A stretch of 15,673 bases of DNA from positions 1 to 15,673 of the forward strand of contig JASJBY010000058.1 of the NCBI GenBank assembly GCA_030066245.1, in the 5' to 3' direction. Under the pieces are notes generated by a model. It did no database searches. It was not told the DNA's origin and saw only the letters and a program-made list of their open reading frames with translations. The position numbers were made by a program, and so were the translations under genes. Origin of the DNA: Gammaproteobacteria bacterium. GTDB taxonomy: Bacteria > Pseudomonadota > Gammaproteobacteria > JAABTG01. Positions 1 through 7,040 of this stretch are shown one piece after another (the first letter of the stretch is position 1; the number at the start of each line of letters is the position of its first letter).

Positions 1-144
1 CCATCCCTGACCTGGCGAGAAGCGGAGATGACGGACTTCCGCTTTCCATGCGCCGCCCGCCATCTACGCCGCTGCGCCAACGCCCCTCCCAGGCTCCTAC
101 TCAGGGGCTAACCTGCCCGTGATCGACTTTTGAGCGCAGCTATT
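1..144. other. Unassigned left edge
   Basis: I cannot assign a gene here. Plus-strand frames 1 and 3 are open from the window edge until stops at about 109 and 122, so the 3' end of a gene that starts outside the window is possible. Neither short translation is recognisable. A short minus-strand reading from the ATG near 94 toward the edge is also open. No tRNA, and no hairpin with a T-tract, is visible. Confidence 0.3.
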
Positions 145-198
145 TAGCCCGGATTTCTCAGTCCGCCGTGTCACTGCACCCTGAGCAAATCCGGGCTA
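145..198. repeat. Inverted repeat with arms TAGCCCGGATTT / AAATCCGGGCTA
   Basis: The left arm lies at 145-160 and the right arm at 182-198. The outer 12 bp pair perfectly, followed by one unpaired C and a further 4 bp (CTCA/TGAG), around a 21-nt loop. The last three bases of the right arm are the TAG stop codon of the minus-strand EamA gene, so the element sits exactly at that gene's 3' end. There is no T-tract, so it is not a canonical intrinsic terminator. It could act as a bidirectional 3'-end stabiliser or be a dispersed palindromic (REP/MITE-like) repeat. I saw no second copy in this window. Confidence 0.75.
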
Positions 199-1080
199 GG
201 CCAGCTCCCCAAGAACGATCGCTGCCACGCCGATACACATGAGCGACCCCGCGATGATGTTTCTGAGCAACCCATGCTCCCCGAATAGCAGCGCACCGTA
301 GAGGATGCCGAACAGCAGGCTGGTTCGCTTGACTGCGATCATGTAGGCCACCTCCACGCTGTCCAGGGCCATGAAGTGCGTGATTACCATGACGCCCATC
401 AGCGTCCCAATCAGCAGGTGCATGGCCGGGCGCCGCACCAGCACCCGGGCCAGTCCCGGACGACCGACGCTGAAGACCACCAGCGCTGCCAGCCCCAGGA
501 TGCACCAGTAAAGCGGCCCGAAGGTCTGCGGCGACATGTACTGGAGCGCACCCTTGCCCATGACCGCTGTGAGGCTGTAGAGAACGGCTACCGCCAGCAT
601 AAGTCGCGATCCCCGCTCGCGCAGGATGGCCGGGAAAGGCGCCAGCAAGGCCTTCAAGCCACCACCCCGGGCATGCCCGATATTCAACAGGTAGGCCCCC
701 AAAACAACCAGTAGAATACCCATAAGACCGGGCAGCGATACCCGTTCTCCGAGGAACAGCAGGCCCGTGAGCGTGGTGAGCACCGGCGTGAAAGCGAGAT
801 ACGGCAGGGAATGACTGAGCGGGGTGTCGCGGATGGCCAGGACGTAGAGCCACATGGCGGTCAGCTCCAGGGGGACGAGGGCAGCCACCCAAGCCCAGAA
901 AATGAGCGGCACGGAAGGAATCGGGTTCAGCAACAGCAGCGGTGCCAGCAGCAGTCCCGAGACAGTGAATCGCACAAGCACCAGCTCCGGCCCCGAATAG
1001 CCCCCCAAGTGGCGCTTGCTGACGGCGTCCGCAGACGCCAGGCTGAAGGCGCACAGCAGTGCCAGGAGTAGCCAGTCCAT
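196..1080 (-). CDS. EamA/DMT-superfamily transporter
   Basis: The 294-residue protein is almost wholly hydrophobic and has the length and spacing of about ten transmembrane helices arranged as two EamA repeats. Each half has the family-typical hydrophobic-Gly-Glu element: LFLGER near residues 108-113 and LLFGEHG near 264-270. It would be an inner-membrane drug/metabolite-type permease, and its substrate cannot be read from the sequence. The start at 1080 (MDWLLLALLC) puts the first helix at the N-terminus. No convincing ribosome binding site precedes it. It diverges from mdh across 140 bp and has no co-transcribed partner in view. The TAG stop lies inside the palindrome at 145-198. Family assignment is firm and function is unknown. 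Confidence 0.85.
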   Translation of the reverse strand: MDWLLLALLCAFSLASADAVSKRHLGGYSGPELVLVRFTVSGLLLAPLLLLNPIPSVPLIFWAWVAALVPLELTAMWLYVLAIRDTPLSHSLPYLAFTPVLTTLTGLLFLGERVSLPGLMGILLVVLGAYLLNIGHARGGGLKALLAPFPAILRERGSRLMLAVAVLYSLTAVMGKGALQYMSPQTFGPLYWCILGLAALVVFSVGRPGLARVLVRRPAMHLLIGTLMGVMVITHFMALDSVEVAYMIAVKRTSLLFGILYGALLFGEHGLLRNIIAGSLMCIGVAAIVLGELA

Positions 1081-1112
1081 GAGCGGCTATGCTAGCGCGG
1101 ATACGCCGGCGG

Positions 1113-1142
1113 TTCGCGACTGCCGTTTGGCCTGACTATATT
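1113..1142 (+). promoter_or_regulatory. Weak candidate promoter for mdh
   Basis: TATATT at 1137-1142 is a fair -10 hexamer in an otherwise GC-rich divergent gap. The best -35 at usual spacing, TTCGCG at 1113-1118, is poor. On the opposite strand the same AT-rich patch reads TATAGT and could serve the EamA gene. The call rests mainly on base composition and position, about 75 nt before the mdh start. Confidence 0.25.
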
Positions 1143-1220
1143 TGGAATGACCACCGGAACTCAGGACCGAGCGGCTGCCACTAAGCGGACGTGGGTGCCG
1201 CAACGCGAGGACATAGTGAA

Positions 1221-2177
1221 ATGCAAAAAGTAAGCATTGTTGGCGCAGGTCGGGTGGGCGAATCCACTGCTCATTTTCTGGCCAAAATAGATGTTTGTCG
1301 GGAGATACAGCTGCTGGACGTACGCGAGGGCGTCGCGCAGGGGGCGGCCTTAGACATACACGAGTCAGCGCCACTTTTCGGCTTCGACACCCGCGTGGAG
1401 GGCGGCTCCGACCCTGCGGCCATGAAGGACTCCGAGCTGGTAGTTATAACGGCGGGGATCCCTCGAAAGCCGGGCATGTCGCGCTCCGACGTGCTCGACA
1501 CCAACGTCCGAATCATCGACTCCGTCATGGACGACGTCCTGGCTCACGCCCCGCAGGCCATGGTGCTGGTTGTCTCCAACCCGGTAGACGTACTGACTTA
1601 CCGCGCGTGGCAACACAGCGGTTGGGCGCGCAGCCGGGTTTTCGGCCAGGCCGGCGTACTCGACACCTCGCGCATGGTCAGCTTCTTGGCCATGGAAACC
1701 GGTTTCTCCGTCCGGGACATTGATGCCATGGTGCTGGGCGGTCACGGAGACGGCATGGTGCCGCTTGTGCGCTACAGCACCGTATCTGGCATACCCATCA
1801 GTCACTTCCTCAGCGACCACGCTATCGAACGCATCATCGAGCGCACGCGCCACGGCGGTGCGGAGATTCTGGCCCTCAAGCAGACCAGCAGTGCCTACGG
1901 CGCGCCCGCCGCGGCTGTTGCCCATATGGCAGACGCCATCGCCCGAAATCGAAAACGGGTGCTGCCCACCGTGACCATTCTGGAGGGAGAGTATGGTGAG
2001 GAGAATCTAGCCATGGGCGTGCCGTGCATTCTAGGCAAGGGCGGCGTGGAGAAAGTCATTGAGCTAGACCTGAACGACGAAGAGAACGCCATGTTTCAGG
2101 CTTCTCTGAACGGCGTGCGGGAGGATCTTGCGAGGCTGAAAGACCGGGACACGTTGAGTCAGGCCGAAGGCAGTTAG
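1221..2177 (+). CDS. mdh: Malate dehydrogenase, LDH-like type
   Basis: This NAD-dependent enzyme interconverts malate and oxaloacetate in the cytosol (TCA cycle). The 318-residue protein begins with a Rossmann motif, VGAGRVG (residues 7-13). Asp33 at the end of the second strand favours NAD+ over NADP+. The loop IPRKPGMSRSD carries Arg82 and Arg88, and an Arg rather than Gln there marks malate rather than lactate specificity. Also present are Asn120 (SNPVD), the catalytic pair Asp148 and His175 (GGHGD), and Arg151. The ATG at 1221 is preferred over an upstream in-frame start at 1191: it places the Rossmann strand right at the N-terminus, as is usual, and GAGG precedes it by about 10 nt. The gene stands alone and converges on yqcC with a 68-bp gap. 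Confidence 0.93.
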   Translation: MQKVSIVGAGRVGESTAHFLAKIDVCREIQLLDVREGVAQGAALDIHESAPLFGFDTRVEGGSDPAAMKDSELVVITAGIPRKPGMSRSDVLDTNVRIIDSVMDDVLAHAPQAMVLVVSNPVDVLTYRAWQHSGWARSRVFGQAGVLDTSRMVSFLAMETGFSVRDIDAMVLGGHGDGMVPLVRYSTVSGIPISHFLSDHAIERIIERTRHGGAEILALKQTSSAYGAPAAAVAHMADAIARNRKRVLPTVTILEGEYGEENLAMGVPCILGKGGVEKVIELDLNDEENAMFQASLNGVREDLARLKDRDTLSQAEGS

Positions 2178-2245
2178 CACTACCAGTTCCGCCTCTCGGA
2201 TGCACCCCAAGGGCGCGGCTGCGAGCGTCGACGCGAGGGGTGACG

Positions 2246-2578
2246 CTACCCGGGGCGGGAGTCGGAAATCAGCGCATCTAAGCGGCGCAGCAGGCCCATC
2301 AGCCGGTCAGGTGGCACGGAGAGATCGGACAGGCACTCCTCTGCCATCGGTGCGATGCGGCTGTCGGCCGGCAGCGCCAGGCCTTTCTCCATGATGGCTG
2401 TCATCTTCGGCAGAAGCACCCATTGCAGCCACTGGGTAAAGGCCAGCGTGTCGAAGCAGAACGGCAGCGTGCTCGCCAGAGCCGAACCCCTGGGCGGGTG
2501 GTTCTCCCACAGGTGTGCCTGGCGCAACTCCGCCTCGATTTCGGCGAGAATGCGGGCAACCTCTCGGCGATTGTCCAT
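2246..2578 (-). CDS. yqcC: YqcC family protein
   Basis: This 110-residue protein resembles the small, all-helical YqcC (DUF446) family of gammaproteobacteria. The resemblance is in an N-terminal amphipathic helix (RREVARILAEIEAEL), a WENHPP segment, and the FDTLAFTQWLQWVLLPKM core followed by a short C-terminal helix. The molecular role of the family is not established. An in-frame ATG lies further upstream at 2611, but the ATG at 2578 has a near-perfect ribosome binding site, GGAGGTGA, with 7-nt spacing, so I use the shorter form. With that start there are 23 bp after the mtfA stop, so the two genes probably share a transcript. Confidence 0.8.
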   Translation of the reverse strand: MDNRREVARILAEIEAELRQAHLWENHPPRGSALASTLPFCFDTLAFTQWLQWVLLPKMTAIMEKGLALPADSRIAPMAEECLSDLSVPPDRLMGLLRRLDALISDSRPG

Positions 2579-2585
2579 GTCCAGG

Positions 2586-2593
2586 TCACCTCC
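2586..2593 (-). promoter_or_regulatory. Strong ribosome binding site of yqcC
   Basis: Read on the minus strand this is GGAGGTGA, seven bases before the ATG at 2578. It decides the yqcC start against the upstream in-frame ATG at 2611. It lies just downstream of the mtfA stop codon. Confidence 0.8.
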
Positions 2594-2601
2594 CAGCAGC
2601 G

Positions 2602-3390
2602 TTAGTCCCATGCGGGTGGGATATTCTGACGAGCCGCGGCCCGTGCGTGGGGCTCCTGGCGATAGAATTGCGCGAGGTGTGCATACACCTGCGGGTAGAC
2701 CGCCCGCACCAGGCTCGGCTGCACGAAAAAGGCCTCGCTGACCACAGCAAAGAATTCCCCGGGATCCGCCGCGGCATATTCGTCAAACGGCAGGGATTGG
2801 CCGCGCTCACAACGGTGCAGAAAATCGTCATAGGCCTGCTCGAAGTCCCGCGTCCACGCTTCCGGTCGCATACCCCTGTGCAAAGGCGGCATGCCGTTCG
2901 GGCCTCCGTTCAGCACGTCCAGCTTATGGGCGAACTCGTGAATGACAACATTTCCCCCTTCACCGCCGAAGGCGTCCTGAGCGCTGTGGCGCCAGGACAG
3001 AATGACCGGACCGTATGCCCAGGACTCGCCTATCCTCGCGTACGAGCCCTCATGCACGACGCCGGCCTCGTCCTGATACTCGTCTCGGGCCAGGAACTCG
3101 TCGGGGTAAACCAGCACCTGCACCCAGCCCCGGTACCATGCAAGCCCGAGGTTGAGCACCGGCACGCAGGCCTGTAAGGCAATCAACCTGCACATGCCGC
3201 CGCTCAATTCAAGCCCGCCGGCGCCTTGTATATCCTTGCTGTCCAGGAACTCTACAGTCAGGGCGTGGAGTCGATCCATTTCCTGCCCGCTGTAGCCTTC
3301 GAGAAGCGGCAGGCGCTCGCACAGTTCCTGCCATTCCCGGTTGGGTCGCAGCTGTTCACGCCGCAAAAGCCTTCGCCACCAGGGAATCAT
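2602..3390 (-). CDS. mtfA: MtfA family zinc metallopeptidase
   Basis: The 262-residue protein has the MtfA layout: a short basic N-terminus (MIPWWRRLLRR), a helical first third, then the gluzincin-type motif HEFAH at residues 151-155 with further acidic residues at E212 and E219 (PGEFFAVVSEAF), where the third zinc ligand is expected. In Escherichia coli MtfA is a cytosolic aminopeptidase that binds and titrates the glucose repressor Mlc; whether an Mlc exists here cannot be seen. An upstream in-frame start at 3468 would add a low-complexity Gly/Arg-rich segment not typical of the family, so the ATG at 3390 is preferred, although its ribosome binding site is weak. It is followed closely by yqcC and diverges from the unknown membrane protein. 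Confidence 0.88.
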   Translation of the reverse strand: MIPWWRRLLRREQLRPNREWQELCERLPLLEGYSGQEMDRLHALTVEFLDSKDIQGAGGLELSGGMCRLIALQACVPVLNLGLAWYRGWVQVLVYPDEFLARDEYQDEAGVVHEGSYARIGESWAYGPVILSWRHSAQDAFGGEGGNVVIHEFAHKLDVLNGGPNGMPPLHRGMRPEAWTRDFEQAYDDFLHRCERGQSLPFDEYAAADPGEFFAVVSEAFFVQPSLVRAVYPQVYAHLAQFYRQEPHARAAARQNIPPAWD

Positions 3391-3474
3391 GCAGCCGGCC
3401 CCATGCCGCTCACCGCGCTCTGCGCGGCCGGCGACAACGAGTCGTGCTCCGCCCCGGGCAACGGCCACTTTTGG

Positions 3475-3502
3475 GTTATCATCTTGAACCTGGTGTTGGC
3501 AG
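3475..3502 (-). promoter_or_regulatory. Candidate promoter for mtfA-yqcC
   Basis: On the minus strand CTGCCA (-35, 3497-3502) and GATAAC (-10, 3475-3480) are separated by 16 bp, with four of six consensus matches each. It would give a leader of roughly 75 nt before mtfA. Plausible only by match and position. Confidence 0.3.
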
Positions 3503-3575
3503 GTGGGCAGCAGGCCGCGCGGCTGCTCGGGGAAGACTGGTACATGATCACAGGGGCCCGGCCGGGTGGTGGAAG

Positions 3576-4088
3576 GTGCGTGAGATAATCAGGGTGTTCG
3601 TTGACATCTGTCTGTTTCGGCGCGGCCCGCAGGACTTGCCCGCGTCGAGTTTCCTGCTGTATCTGACCCTCGGCGCTTACGCGGCGAGCAACTTTCTGCT
3701 TGCGCTCGTCCAGTACGACGCGGTGACGGCAGCCCTGGTAAGCGTGACGGTCACGCTGCTGCTTGCCGTGCTTACCCTGTCTCTTCTCTACCTGAACGGA
3801 CATTCCGAGCGCGTTCCACAGACCCTTTCCGCTCTGGCAGGGACGGGAACCGTGCTGGCGCTCCTGGCGCTGCCTCCGATTTACTGGACTCACCTGCAGA
3901 CTCGGCAGCCTCAACTCTCGCTAGCCGACCTGCTGGCCCTGGCGCTGGTGGTCTGGAGCCTGGTTATCATCGGTCATATCATCCGCCATGCGCTTGCCAC
4001 TCGTCTGTTCGTGGGCCTGGTGGTAGCCATCATGTTCTACTGGGTCGCGATCAGTATCCAGGGCTCTCTCTTTCCATTGACCCGATAG
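3576..4088 (+). CDS. Unknown polytopic inner-membrane protein
   Basis: I do not recognise this gene. With the GTG at 3576 the product is 170 residues. It has a short amphipathic N-terminus (VREIIRVFVDICLFRRGPQDLP) followed by about four to five hydrophobic segments: around residues 23-42, 48-69, 83-100, 115-137 and 141-160. There is no catalytic motif. A much longer open frame from 3444 encodes a Gly/Arg-rich stretch that looks like non-coding GC-rich sequence, so I reject that start. The GTG has only a loose GGTGG/GGAAG region before it. The stop codon lies 5 bp before the mpl ATG (and overlaps an alternative mpl GTG), so it is almost certainly translated from the same transcript as mpl. An envelope role is inferred only from that neighbour. 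Confidence 0.65.
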   Translation: MREIIRVFVDICLFRRGPQDLPASSFLLYLTLGAYAASNFLLALVQYDAVTAALVSVTVTLLLAVLTLSLLYLNGHSERVPQTLSALAGTGTVLALLALPPIYWTHLQTRQPQLSLADLLALALVVWSLVIIGHIIRHALATRLFVGLVVAIMFYWVAISIQGSLFPLTR

Positions 4089-4093
4089 TGCCT

Positions 4094-5458
4094 ATGCACA
4101 TTCACATACTCGGCATCTGCGGCACGTTCATGGGCGGCATTGCCCTGCTCGCCCGGGCCATGGGCCACCGGGTAACAGGGTCGGACGCCAACGTCTACCC
4201 CCCCATGAGCACCCAGCTTCTGGAGCAGGGCATCGACCTCATGGAGGGCTATGACCCGCGCCACTTGGACGCACGCCCGGATATGGTGGTAATCGGCAAC
4301 GCCCTGTCCCGCGGCAATCCGCTTGTCGAAGATGTGCTCAACAAAGGGCTTCCCTATACATCCGGCCCGCAATGGCTGGCCGAGCAGGTGCTGCGAGAAC
4401 GCTGGATTCTCGCCGTCGCCGGCACTCACGGCAAAACCACCACCAGCGGAATGCTGGCCTGGATTCTCGAGTACGCAGGGCTGGAACCCGGCTTTCTCAT
4501 CGGCGGAGTTCCGGAAAATTTCGGTGTTTCCGCCCGCCTTGGGAAGAAGCCGTTCTTGGTCGTGGAAGCCGATGAGTACGACACCGCTTTCTTCGACAAG
4601 CGCTCCAAGTTCGTGCACTATCGCCCACGAACACTGGTGATGAACAACCTAGAGTACGACCATGCGGACATTTTTCCCGATCTGCCCGCTATCCAACGCC
4701 AGTTTCACCATCTGGTGCGCACGGTGCCGGGTGCTGGTTTGATTATACGCCCGGCCGTCGATGCCCCTTTGGACCAAGTAATCGACATGGGATGCTGGAC
4801 GCCGGTGGAGACATTCGGCGCACCGGATGCCGGATGGCATGCCAAGCTATCGGAAGCCGACGGCTCGGTATTCGACGTCTGCCGTGGGTCCCGGAAACTC
4901 GGCACTGTGAAGTGGGGCCTGCTGGGTACGCACAACGTCAACAATGCCCTGGCCGCCGTCGCAGCCGCCGCCCACGCCGGTGTCGACGAGGCCACGGCAT
5001 GCGGCGCTCTCGGGCGGTATCGCAACGTCAAACGCCGACTGGAGCAGCGTGCCGCCATAAACGGCATCACGGTCTACGACGATTTCGCCCATCACCCCAC
5101 GGCCATCCGTCACACCCTTGAGGGACTGCGCAACAAGGTGGGGCGGGCGCGTATTATCGCCATCCTGGAACCGCGTTCCAACACCATGCGTATGGGGGTG
5201 CACAAAGACGCTTTGGCCGAATCGCTGCGGCAAGCGGACATGGCCATCCTGCTCGAGCCACCAGAGCTCGACTGGAGTCTCGCTGAATCGGTGCGCGCCT
5301 TGGGGGACAGGGTGCGGGTCTATTCAACGCTGGAGGATATCGTTGCGCGGGTTGACGAAAAAGCCCACCCGGGAGACCACGTGCTGATTATGAGCAACGG
5401 CGCATTCGGAGACATCCACCGCAAGCTGATCGACCGACTGGAAAGCCGCCATGCCTGA
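4094..5458 (+). CDS. mpl: UDP-MurNAc:L-Ala-gamma-D-Glu-meso-DAP ligase (peptidoglycan recycling)
   Basis: This cytosolic Mur-family ligase attaches the salvaged tripeptide L-Ala-gamma-D-Glu-meso-DAP to UDP-MurNAc using ATP, returning turnover products to cell-wall synthesis. The 454-residue protein opens with the near-invariant MHIHILGICGTFMGG, then the TGSDANVYPPMS segment. The ATP-binding P-loop GTHGKTTT is at residues 110-117. The middle domain has EADEYDTAFFDKRSKF and NNLEYDHADIF, and the C-terminal domain has YDDFAHHPTAI and LEPRSNTM. These agree with E. coli Mpl over the whole length. I choose the ATG at 4094; a GTG at 4088 that overlaps the preceding stop would add only two residues. 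The last 8 bp overlap ubiX. Confidence 0.95.
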   Translation: MHIHILGICGTFMGGIALLARAMGHRVTGSDANVYPPMSTQLLEQGIDLMEGYDPRHLDARPDMVVIGNALSRGNPLVEDVLNKGLPYTSGPQWLAEQVLRERWILAVAGTHGKTTTSGMLAWILEYAGLEPGFLIGGVPENFGVSARLGKKPFLVVEADEYDTAFFDKRSKFVHYRPRTLVMNNLEYDHADIFPDLPAIQRQFHHLVRTVPGAGLIIRPAVDAPLDQVIDMGCWTPVETFGAPDAGWHAKLSEADGSVFDVCRGSRKLGTVKWGLLGTHNVNNALAAVAAAAHAGVDEATACGALGRYRNVKRRLEQRAAINGITVYDDFAHHPTAIRHTLEGLRNKVGRARIIAILEPRSNTMRMGVHKDALAESLRQADMAILLEPPELDWSLAESVRALGDRVRVYSTLEDIVARVDEKAHPGDHVLIMSNGAFGDIHRKLIDRLESRHA

Positions 5459-6068
5459 ACGGGCACTCGCTCTGGCCATGACCGGCGCATCTGGCATGCC
5501 GTACGGCCTGCGCCTGCTCGAAATGCTGCTGCTTGCCGAGGAAACCGTGTATTTGATGGTTTCCTCGCCGGCGCGCATGGTGCTGGCCGAAGAGACAGAT
5601 TTAAAGCTTCCGAACCGACCGGCGGAGATCAAGGCGATTCTCGAACAACGCTACCAGGCTCGACCCGGTCAACTGCACGTCTACGGAAAGGAGGAATGGT
5701 CAGCGCCAGTGGCCAGCGGGTCGTCGGTTCCGAGGTCCATGGTTGTGTGTCCGTGTACCAGTGGCACCCTGGCGTCCATTGCAGGTGGCGCCAGCCGCAA
5801 TCTGATTGAGAGGGCTGCCGATGTGGTGTTGAAGGAACACCGCCAGCTGATTCTGGTGCCAAGGGAAATGCCCTTCTCCGTGCTGCACCTGGAGAATATG
5901 CTGCGTCTGGCCCGGCTCGGCGTCGTGATCATGCCGCCGAACCCTGGCTTCTACCATAGCCCGAGGACGGTGCAGGATCTCGTGGACTTCGTCGTTGCGC
6001 GAATCCTGGACCATCTCGGCGTGGAGCAGCACCTGGTGCGACCCTGGGGCTCCGAAGCCGGTGACTGA
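5451..6068 (+). CDS. ubiX: Flavin prenyltransferase UbiX
   Basis: UbiX joins dimethylallyl phosphate to FMN, making the prenylated flavin cofactor needed by UbiD-type decarboxylases, for example in ubiquinone synthesis. The 205-residue protein has the N-terminal flavin-binding TGASG (residues 11-15) and the C-terminal family block VPREMPFSVLHLENMLRLA, followed by IMPPNPGFYHSPRTV. Length and motif order match the family. No ubiD is visible in the window. The ATG at 5451 overlaps the end of mpl by 8 bp, and its own end overlaps the next gene by 8 bp, which points to translational coupling through the operon. Confidence 0.93.
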   Translation: MPERALALAMTGASGMPYGLRLLEMLLLAEETVYLMVSSPARMVLAEETDLKLPNRPAEIKAILEQRYQARPGQLHVYGKEEWSAPVASGSSVPRSMVVCPCTSGTLASIAGGASRNLIERAADVVLKEHRQLILVPREMPFSVLHLENMLRLARLGVVIMPPNPGFYHSPRTVQDLVDFVVARILDHLGVEQHLVRPWGSEAGD

Positions 6069-6651
6069 ACTGGCAATCCCACTGCTACCCCTGAACACCG
6101 TGCTATTTCCGGAGGGGCCGCTGCCACTGCGCATCTTCGAGCCCCGATACACGGACATGATCAGCGAGTGCCTGCGCAGCGGCACCGGATTTGGTATATC
6201 GCTGATCAGGAGCGGCAGCGAGGTAGGTGAAGCAGCAAAGACCTACGAAGTCGGCACACTGGTAGCGATCGCCGACTGGCACCAGCGGCATGATGGGATA
6301 CTCGGAATCACCGTTGTCGGCAAACAGCGTTTCCGCATCCAGTCTACCAAGGTTCACGCCAATCAACTGACAGAGGCCAGGGTCGAGTTGCTGCCCAACG
6401 AGACCAAGACCGAGCTACCAGCCGAGTACCTGCCTATCGCCGACTTTCTCCGGCAGCTTATCAAGCAACTGCCCCACATTTACGCACCGGTAAGCATGAA
6501 GTACTCGGATGCCACCTGGGTCGGCTGCAGGCTTGCCGAATTGCTACCGTTGAGTCTGGCACAGAAGCAGTATCTGCTTCAGCTCACCGAGCCTATTCAG
6601 CGCCTGGAGCGCATGCGGCATCTCATGGATTCAATGGAAATCCAGTACTGA
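6061..6651 (+). CDS. LON-substrate-binding-domain (LonN) protein
   Basis: The 196-residue protein starts IPLLPLNTVLFPEGPLPLRIFEPRYTDMI, the hallmark of the Lon N-terminal substrate-recognition domain. The body of that domain follows (GTLVAIADW, GILGITVVGKQRFRI), then a helical tail rich in Leu and Gln. It has no AAA+ or protease domain, so it is a stand-alone LonN protein. Such proteins are common in proteobacteria and poorly understood; an adaptor-like role is conjecture. An open frame upstream from 5995 exists, but the GTG at 6061 begins exactly at the conserved domain and overlaps the ubiX stop by 8 bp, as mpl and ubiX overlap. It appears to be the last gene of the operon. Confidence 0.88.
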   Translation: MTELAIPLLPLNTVLFPEGPLPLRIFEPRYTDMISECLRSGTGFGISLIRSGSEVGEAAKTYEVGTLVAIADWHQRHDGILGITVVGKQRFRIQSTKVHANQLTEARVELLPNETKTELPAEYLPIADFLRQLIKQLPHIYAPVSMKYSDATWVGCRLAELLPLSLAQKQYLLQLTEPIQRLERMRHLMDSMEIQY

Positions 6652-6684
6652 GAGCCAGCGCCGCCTTGCAGGTCCAGCGCAGAA

Positions 6685-6733
6685 ATGATTCAGATCAAAG
6701 CGATAAAAGAAGTATCGAGTTATAGTTTAAGAT
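6685..6733 (+). promoter_or_regulatory. FNR/CRP-family-type activated promoter upstream of rpfF
   Basis: ATGAT-TCAG-ATCAA at 6685-6698 matches the FNR/ANR consensus TTGAT-N4-ATCAA at nine of ten fixed positions. TATAGT at 6721-6726 is a good -10 hexamer (5 of 6). Transcription would start near 6732-6734, placing the centre of the box (6691.5) about 41.5 bp upstream, which is the standard class II activator position. At 17-bp spacing the -35 (AAGCGA) is poor, as expected for an activator-dependent promoter. The match and the spacing are seen; binding and oxygen control are inferred. Confidence 0.55.
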
Positions 6734-7040
6734 TTTCCGTGCGCACCTACTCAGGGAGTGCACTAGGCTTACAGGAACTGGGGAAAAGGGATTCTCTAAC
6801 GGGGCTTTTCATAAAGGACATGCCACATTCCGGGACCATTCCCCCTGAAGACCCACGCAAACTCCAACCACTTTTCTCACGGCGACCACCGCCTTTGGAC
6901 CGAAGAGTCCCGGCACCGGCTGTTCCCGATAGGGCATCGGTGCACGCAACAGAGGTGAACAGGGAAAGGGCCCGAATAAGGTTACCGCGGCGGTCTTGGT
7001 TACTCTCATCCATGACCTCATCGACCCAAAGGAGACTTTG
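6734..7040 (+). other. Long non-coding leader of rpfF with inverted repeats
   Basis: No believable gene occupies the gap between the LonN gene and rpfF. If transcription begins near 6733 the leader is about 308 nt. It holds GGAC-6-GTCC at 6897-6910. Beside it is GCACCG/CGGTGC at 6913-6943, enclosing CCC-GATA-GGG, whose loop is a GNRA tetraloop. GAAAAG and CTTTTC, about 20 nt apart near 6783-6811, could also pair. AAGGAGA at 7029-7035, five bases before the ATG, is a good ribosome binding site for rpfF. I do not recognise a known riboswitch. Confidence 0.45.

Noticed and set aside
158..1054. 298-codon minus-strand frame in the EamA region
   Set aside because: It is a Gly/Ala/His-rich out-of-frame reading of the EamA gene, whose own frame gives ten clean hydrophobic segments.
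1365..1925. 186-codon minus-strand frame inside mdh
   Set aside because: Antisense to a well-supported malate dehydrogenase, with no recognisable domain.
2515..3177. 220-codon plus-strand frame across mtfA
   Set aside because: Antisense to mtfA, whose HEFAH motif and full-length match are unambiguous.
3444..3575. N-terminal extension of the unknown membrane protein
   Set aside because: The added 44 residues are Gly/Arg/Trp-rich with no membrane or signal character; the GTG at 3576 starts the sensible protein.
6734..7040. Ribozyme or known riboswitch in the rpfF leader
   Set aside because: I looked for hammerhead core elements and found no CTGATGA partner to the GAAGAGTCC-like segment; no known riboswitch was recognised.
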